DNA of 60,801 nucleotides, taken from contig NZ_JACMNS010000018.1 in NCBI RefSeq assembly GCF_014378415.1, positions 1-60,801 of the forward strand, given 5' to 3'. This document shows, one piece after another, positions 57,314 through 60,801 of this stretch. The first letter of the stretch is position 1. The number at the start of each line of letters is the position of its first letter. A program made the translations under genes and the position numbers. The notes beneath the pieces were generated by a model. The model was not told the DNA's origin. It was given only the letters and a program-made list of their open reading frames with translations, and searched no databases. Origin of the DNA: Aquabacterium sp. (GTDB lineage Bacteria; Pseudomonadota; Gammaproteobacteria; Burkholderiales; Burkholderiaceae_C).

Positions 57314-58141
57314 TCAACCCGGTGCCTGAATCTTGGTCAGCGGGTTCATGGCCTGCAACTGCGACGACGAACTGGTGTAGGTCGTCAGGTCAGGCTGGTC
57401 ACCGCTCCAACTCGGGTCGGGGATCGAATCGAACACCTGGCGCAAACGCTGTCCCCACGAGCTGCGGATCATGCGGAAGTAGGCGTTGGTGTCGTCGATG
57501 TTGATGACCTTGTCGCTCTTCAAGGCATCAGCCTCGTAGACCAACAGGTCCAGCGGCAAACCCACAGAGAGGTTGGACTTCAAGGTCGAATCCATGGAGA
57601 TCAGCGCGCACTTGGCGGCCTCTTTCAGCGGCGTGCTCGGCGTAACCACGCGGTCGATCACCGGCTTGCCGTACTTGGACTCGCCGATCTGGAAGTAGCA
57701 AACGCCATCAATGCCCGCCTCGACAAAATTGCCGGCCGCGTAGACGTTGAACAGGCGCATGGTCTCGCCCTTGATCTGGCCGCCCACGATGAGGTTGCAG
57801 TTGAAGTCGATGCCATGGTGCTGCAGGGCTTCGGCGTCCCGCGCGTAGACCCTGCGGATGGCGCTGCCCACAATGCGGGCCACGTCGAACATGCTCTTGG
57901 CGTTCCAAAGGGTCACGGCTTTGCCGTCTGGGCCCTCGATGTGCTCGGTGCCCAGCAGCTGCTTAACGGCCTGGGTGATCGCCAAGTTGCCGGCGGACAG
58001 CATCACGATGACCCGGTCTTCGGTTTGCTCGTAGACCGTCATTTTTCGGAAGGTGCTGATCTGGTCCAACCCGGCATTGGTGCGCGAGTCTGAGAGAAAA
58101 ACCAGCCCGGCATTCAGCCGCATGGCAACGCAATAAGTCAT
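57314..58141 (-). CDS. Anbu-type proteasome-related peptidase
   Basis: 275 residues with the Ntn-hydrolase proteasome-beta fold of the Anbu family. Thr2 would become N-terminal after Met removal ([10 protein letters not shown]), with Asp18 in LSDSR and Lys33 in FRKM as partner catalytic residues. [11 protein letters not shown] and [16 protein letters not shown] are also visible. Anbu assembles into open rings or spirals; its substrates are unknown. In many bacteria it clusters with a transglutaminase-like gene, an alpha-E protein and an ATP-grasp gene; none lies next to it here. Its ATG overlaps the mutS stop by 4 bases. Confidence 0.88.
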   Translation of the reverse strand: MTYCVAMRLNAGLVFLSDSRTNAGLDQISTFRKMTVYEQTEDRVIVMLSAGNLAITQAVKQLLGTEHIEGPDGKAVTLWNAKSMFDVARIVGSAIRRVYARDAEALQHHGIDFNCNLIVGGQIKGETMRLFNVYAAGNFVEAGIDGVCYFQIGESKYGKPVIDRVVTPSTPLKEAAKCALISMDSTLKSNLSVGLPLDLLVYEADALKSDKVINIDDTNAYFRMIRSSWGQRLRQVFDSIPDPSWSGDQPDLTTYTSSSSQLQAMNPLTKIQAPG

Positions 58142-60801
58142 GATGAACTAACAGATTTGAGTCGGTACAAAGCGTCGAGCGCCTCGCGTGGTGTGAGCGT
58201 ATCAGGATCGATGCTGGCCAGCATCGTCAAAGTCTCGGCTTCGGCCGGGGTCAAACCCTCACCCCCCGATGGCGCCAGCGTCAAACCATCGTGTGCGTCC
58301 AATATGGGATCTGATGCAACCGAGACCGCGAACAGGTCAATCTGGTCATCAGCGTGGCGTTGCTGGGCTTCCAGTGCCTCCAAAGTGGCGCGCGCTTGTC
58401 GAATCAGGGCATGTGGCATGCCTGCGAGACGCGCCACTTGCACGCCGTAACTGCGGCTGGCAGGGCCAGGCTGCAACTCGTGCAAAAAGACGATGTCGTC
58501 GCCCGACTCGGCCACGCCCACGTGCACGTTCATGGCGCGCGGGTGCTTTTCAGGCAGGGCGGTCAACTCGAAATAGTGGGTAGCGAACAAGGTGAAGGCC
58601 TTGTTCTTGTCGTGCAATTGGCTTGCGATGGCGCCGGCCAGGGCCAAGCCGTCAAACGTTGAAGTGCCGCGTCCGATCTCGTCCATCAGCACCAGCGAAT
58701 GCTCGGTGGCACCGTGCACGATGGCCGCAGCCTCGGTCATCTCCATCATGAAGGTGGATTGGGCGTTGGCCAGGTCGTCGGCCGCACCGATGCGGGTGTG
58801 GATGGCGTCGACCGGGCCCAGACGGCAACTGGACGCCGGCACGTAGGAGCCCATGGCCGCCAGCAAGGCGATCAACGCAATCTGCCGCATGAAGGTCGAT
58901 TTGCCGCCCATGTTGGGGCCGGTGATGACCAGCATGCGGTGCTTGGCGTCCAGGCGGCAGTCGTTGGGGATGAAGGTGACGCCGCTGGTTTCCATCAGGC
59001 TCGCTTCGACCACCGGGTGGCGGCCTTTTTCAATCTCGATGCAGGGGTGGTTGACGAACTCGGGCCGCGTCCACCCCAGGGTGCCGGCACGTTCGGCCAA
59101 AGCTGACAGGGCATCGAGCGAGGCCAAGGCACGGGCCAAAGCACTCAGCGCACCAAGGTGCGGCTGCAAGGTGTCCAGCAACTGGTCGTAAAGCCACTTT
59201 TCACGCGCCAGAGAGCGGTCTTGCGCAGACAGGGCCTTGTCTTCAAAGGCCTTGAGCTCGGGCGTGATGAAGCGCTCGGCGTTCTTCAGGGTCTGGCGGC
59301 GCTGGTAGTCCAGAGGCACCTTGTCGACCTGGCTTTGCGTGACTTCGATGTAGAAGCCGTGCACCTTGTTGTATTGCACGCGCAGGTTGCCGATGCCGGT
59401 GCGGGTGCGTTCGCGGGCTTCCAAGTCGAGCAAGAAAGCATCGCAGTTCTGCGAGATGGCGCGAAGCTCGTCCAGGTCTGGGTCCAGGCCGGTGGCGATG
59501 ACGCCGCCATCGCGCAGCAGCACGGCGGGAGTCTCGGCCAGGGTGCGTTGCAGGCTTGCGGCGATGGCCGGGTCGGGCTGCAGGGCCGCGTAGAGTTTTT
59601 GCAGCAGCGCAGAACAAGCCCCCTCCCCCTCACTGATGCCAGGCACGCGCAGGCGCAGCTCGGGCAGCACCAAGAGCGTGTCGCGCAGACCGGCCAGTTC
59701 GCGCGGGCGCACCTGGCGCAAAGCCACGCGGGCGGTGATGCGCTCGACATCGCTCAGACTGCGCAGGGATTCGCGCAAGGGCTCAAAGCCCTGCTCGGCC
59801 GACACGGGTTGTAGCAGGCAGGCCATTGCATCGTGGCGTTCGCGGGCAATGGCCCGATCACGCGGCGGGTGCGTCAGCCAGTGGCGCAAAGTGCGGCTGC
59901 CCATGCCGGTGCGGCAGGTGTCCAGCAAGGACAGCAGCGTGGGCGAGTCTTCACCGCGCAGGGTTTGGGTCAGCTCCAGGTTGCGCAAGGTGGCGGGGGG
60001 CAATTCCAGCAGGTCGCTGGCGCGGGCCACGTCCAGGCTGGCGACGTGGGCCAAGGCGCGGCCTTGGGTGTGTTCGGCGTAGCTGAGCAGGCCCGCCGCG
60101 GCCGCGTGGGCCAGGGTCAGGTCTTGCGCGTTGAAGGCTTGCAGACTGGCCACCTTCAGTTGCTCGCACAGCTTGCGTTGGCCCAGCGCGCTGTCAAACT
60201 GCCAAGTGGGGCGGGACGTGAGCGAGGTGCGGGTCTGGCTCAACAAGTTTTGCAAGCTGGCAGGGGTGCGGTCGCGGTCATACAGCAATTCAGCAGGTTG
60301 CAGGCGCGCCAGCCAGCCAGGCAACTCGCGCTCGGCGCATTCGCTCAGGCCCAGGTTGCCGCTGGACAGGCCCAACCAAGCCAGGCCGCAGCGAACCGGG
60401 CCATTGGCGCGCCCGCGCTTTTCAAGCACCACGGCCACCAGCAGCGCATCAGCGCGTTCGTTCAGAAGTTCGGTGTCGGTCAGGGTGCCGGGCGTGACCA
60501 CGCGGACCACCTTGCGCTCGACCGGGCCTTTGCTGGCGCCGACCTCACCTACCTGTTCACAGATGGCCACCGACTCGCCCAGCTTGATCAGCTTGGCCAA
60601 GTAGGTGTCGAGCGCGCTGACGGGCACGCCAGCCATGACAACGGGCTCGCCGCCCGACTGACCGCGCGCGGTCAAGGTGATGTCGATCAGGCGATTGGCC
60701 TTGCGAGCATCGTCGAAAAACAGCTCGTAGAAATCACCCATGCGGTAGAACAGCAGCGTGTCAGGGTGCTCCGCTTTGAGGCGGAAATACTGCTGCATCA
60801 T
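58138..60801 (-). CDS. mutS: DNA mismatch repair protein MutS, at the window edge
   Basis: At least 887 residues. The visible sequence opens with [14 protein letters not shown]. The family N-terminus normally has a few more residues before this, so the true start may lie beyond the window. The mismatch-binding Phe-x-Glu is in [11 protein letters not shown] (Phe and Glu of DFYELF). Walker A is [13 protein letters not shown] and Walker [19 protein letters not shown], with the C-terminal helix-turn-helix after DEIGRG and [13 protein letters not shown]. It recognises mismatches and recruits MutL. It is upstream of and coupled to the Anbu gene. Confidence 0.96.
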   Translation of the reverse strand: MMQQYFRLKAEHPDTLLFYRMGDFYELFFDDARKANRLIDITLTARGQSGGEPVVMAGVPVSALDTYLAKLIKLGESVAICEQVGEVGASKGPVERKVVRVVTPGTLTDTELLNERADALLVAVVLEKRGRANGPVRCGLAWLGLSSGNLGLSECAERELPGWLARLQPAELLYDRDRTPASLQNLLSQTRTSLTSRPTWQFDSALGQRKLCEQLKVASLQAFNAQDLTLAHAAAAGLLSYAEHTQGRALAHVASLDVARASDLLELPPATLRNLELTQTLRGEDSPTLLSLLDTCRTGMGSRTLRHWLTHPPRDRAIARERHDAMACLLQPVSAEQGFEPLRESLRSLSDVERITARVALRQVRPRELAGLRDTLLVLPELRLRVPGISEGEGACSALLQKLYAALQPDPAIAASLQRTLAETPAVLLRDGGVIATGLDPDLDELRAISQNCDAFLLDLEARERTRTGIGNLRVQYNKVHGFYIEVTQSQVDKVPLDYQRRQTLKNAERFITPELKAFEDKALSAQDRSLAREKWLYDQLLDTLQPHLGALSALARALASLDALSALAERAGTLGWTRPEFVNHPCIEIEKGRHPVVEASLMETSGVTFIPNDCRLDAKHRMLVITGPNMGGKSTFMRQIALIALLAAMGSYVPASSCRLGPVDAIHTRIGAADDLANAQSTFMMEMTEAAAIVHGATEHSLVLMDEIGRGTSTFDGLALAGAIASQLHDKNKAFTLFATHYFELTALPEKHPRAMNVHVGVAESGDDIVFLHELQPGPASRSYGVQVARLAGMPHALIRQARATLEALEAQQRHADDQIDLFAVSVASDPILDAHDGLTLAPSGGEGLTPAEAETLTMLASIDPDTLTPREALDALYRLKSVSSS

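Overview
The window looks like a chromosomal segment of a GC-rich betaproteobacterium, most likely Burkholderiales and close to Comamonadaceae. This is inferred from overall GC and codon use, the LysC, ClpS-ClpA, MutS and AccA-TilS sequence types, and a PEP-CTERM protein. The species cannot be fixed from the sequence alone. Almost all of it is coding. Many neighbouring genes are translationally coupled by 4-base ATGA or GTGA overlaps. I see no insertion sequence, prophage, integrase or CRISPR array.

Layout: (1) 1-1804: 3' part of a FabH-type ketoacyl synthase, converging on tadA and a small membrane protein. (2) 1900-5707 (-): a periplasmic aldehyde oxidoreductase operon, paoABC. (3) 5807-10808 (+): a tight six-gene operon (acyltransferase, zinc-less MDR dehydrogenase, RibD-type reductase, divergent 6-pyruvoyl-tetrahydropterin-synthase-like protein, GT4 glycosyltransferase, methyltransferase). 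It reads as an uncharacterised pathway for a glycosylated or methylated pterin- or flavin-like metabolite, and is the best candidate here for an undescribed system. (4) 10828-17563 (-): an HMA-like small protein, tRNA-Ser(GCU), lysC, tilS, accA, a 3-methyladenine glycosylase and cysS. (5) 17850-22040 (+): a TPR protein, an L,D-transpeptidase, two cyclophilins and lpxH, an envelope-oriented cluster. (6) 22113-25374: clpA and clpS (-) and a cold-shock protein (+).

(7) 25441-27669 (-): a TpsB/FhaC-type outer-membrane transporter and a small secreted protein with an internal duplication. (8) 27822-31171: chromate transporter, the eroded C-terminal end of a copper P-type ATPase, a CopZ-like chaperone and an NDP-sugar pyrophosphorylase-like protein. 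(9) 31294-35071 (+): a PEP-CTERM protein, a UshA-type 5'-nucleotidase and a TPR/trypsin-fold pseudoprotease. (10) 35384-42025 (+): a heavy-metal (Cu/Ag-type) RND efflux operon with a CusF domain fused to the adaptor, followed at 42143-51046 by an MdtABC-type multidrug RND system with its own outer-membrane lipoprotein. (11) 51060-57058 (-): sulfate uptake (two tandem sulfate-binding proteins, CysT, CysW, CysA) ending in a CysB-family regulator. (12) 57314-60801 (-): an Anbu proteasome-like peptidase overlapping mutS, whose 5' end meets the window edge.

Themes: metal and drug efflux takes up about 16 kb. Sulfur assimilation is a coherent module with its probable regulator and a palindromic operator candidate. 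Functions below rest on visible motifs and recalled family knowledge; no database search was run.
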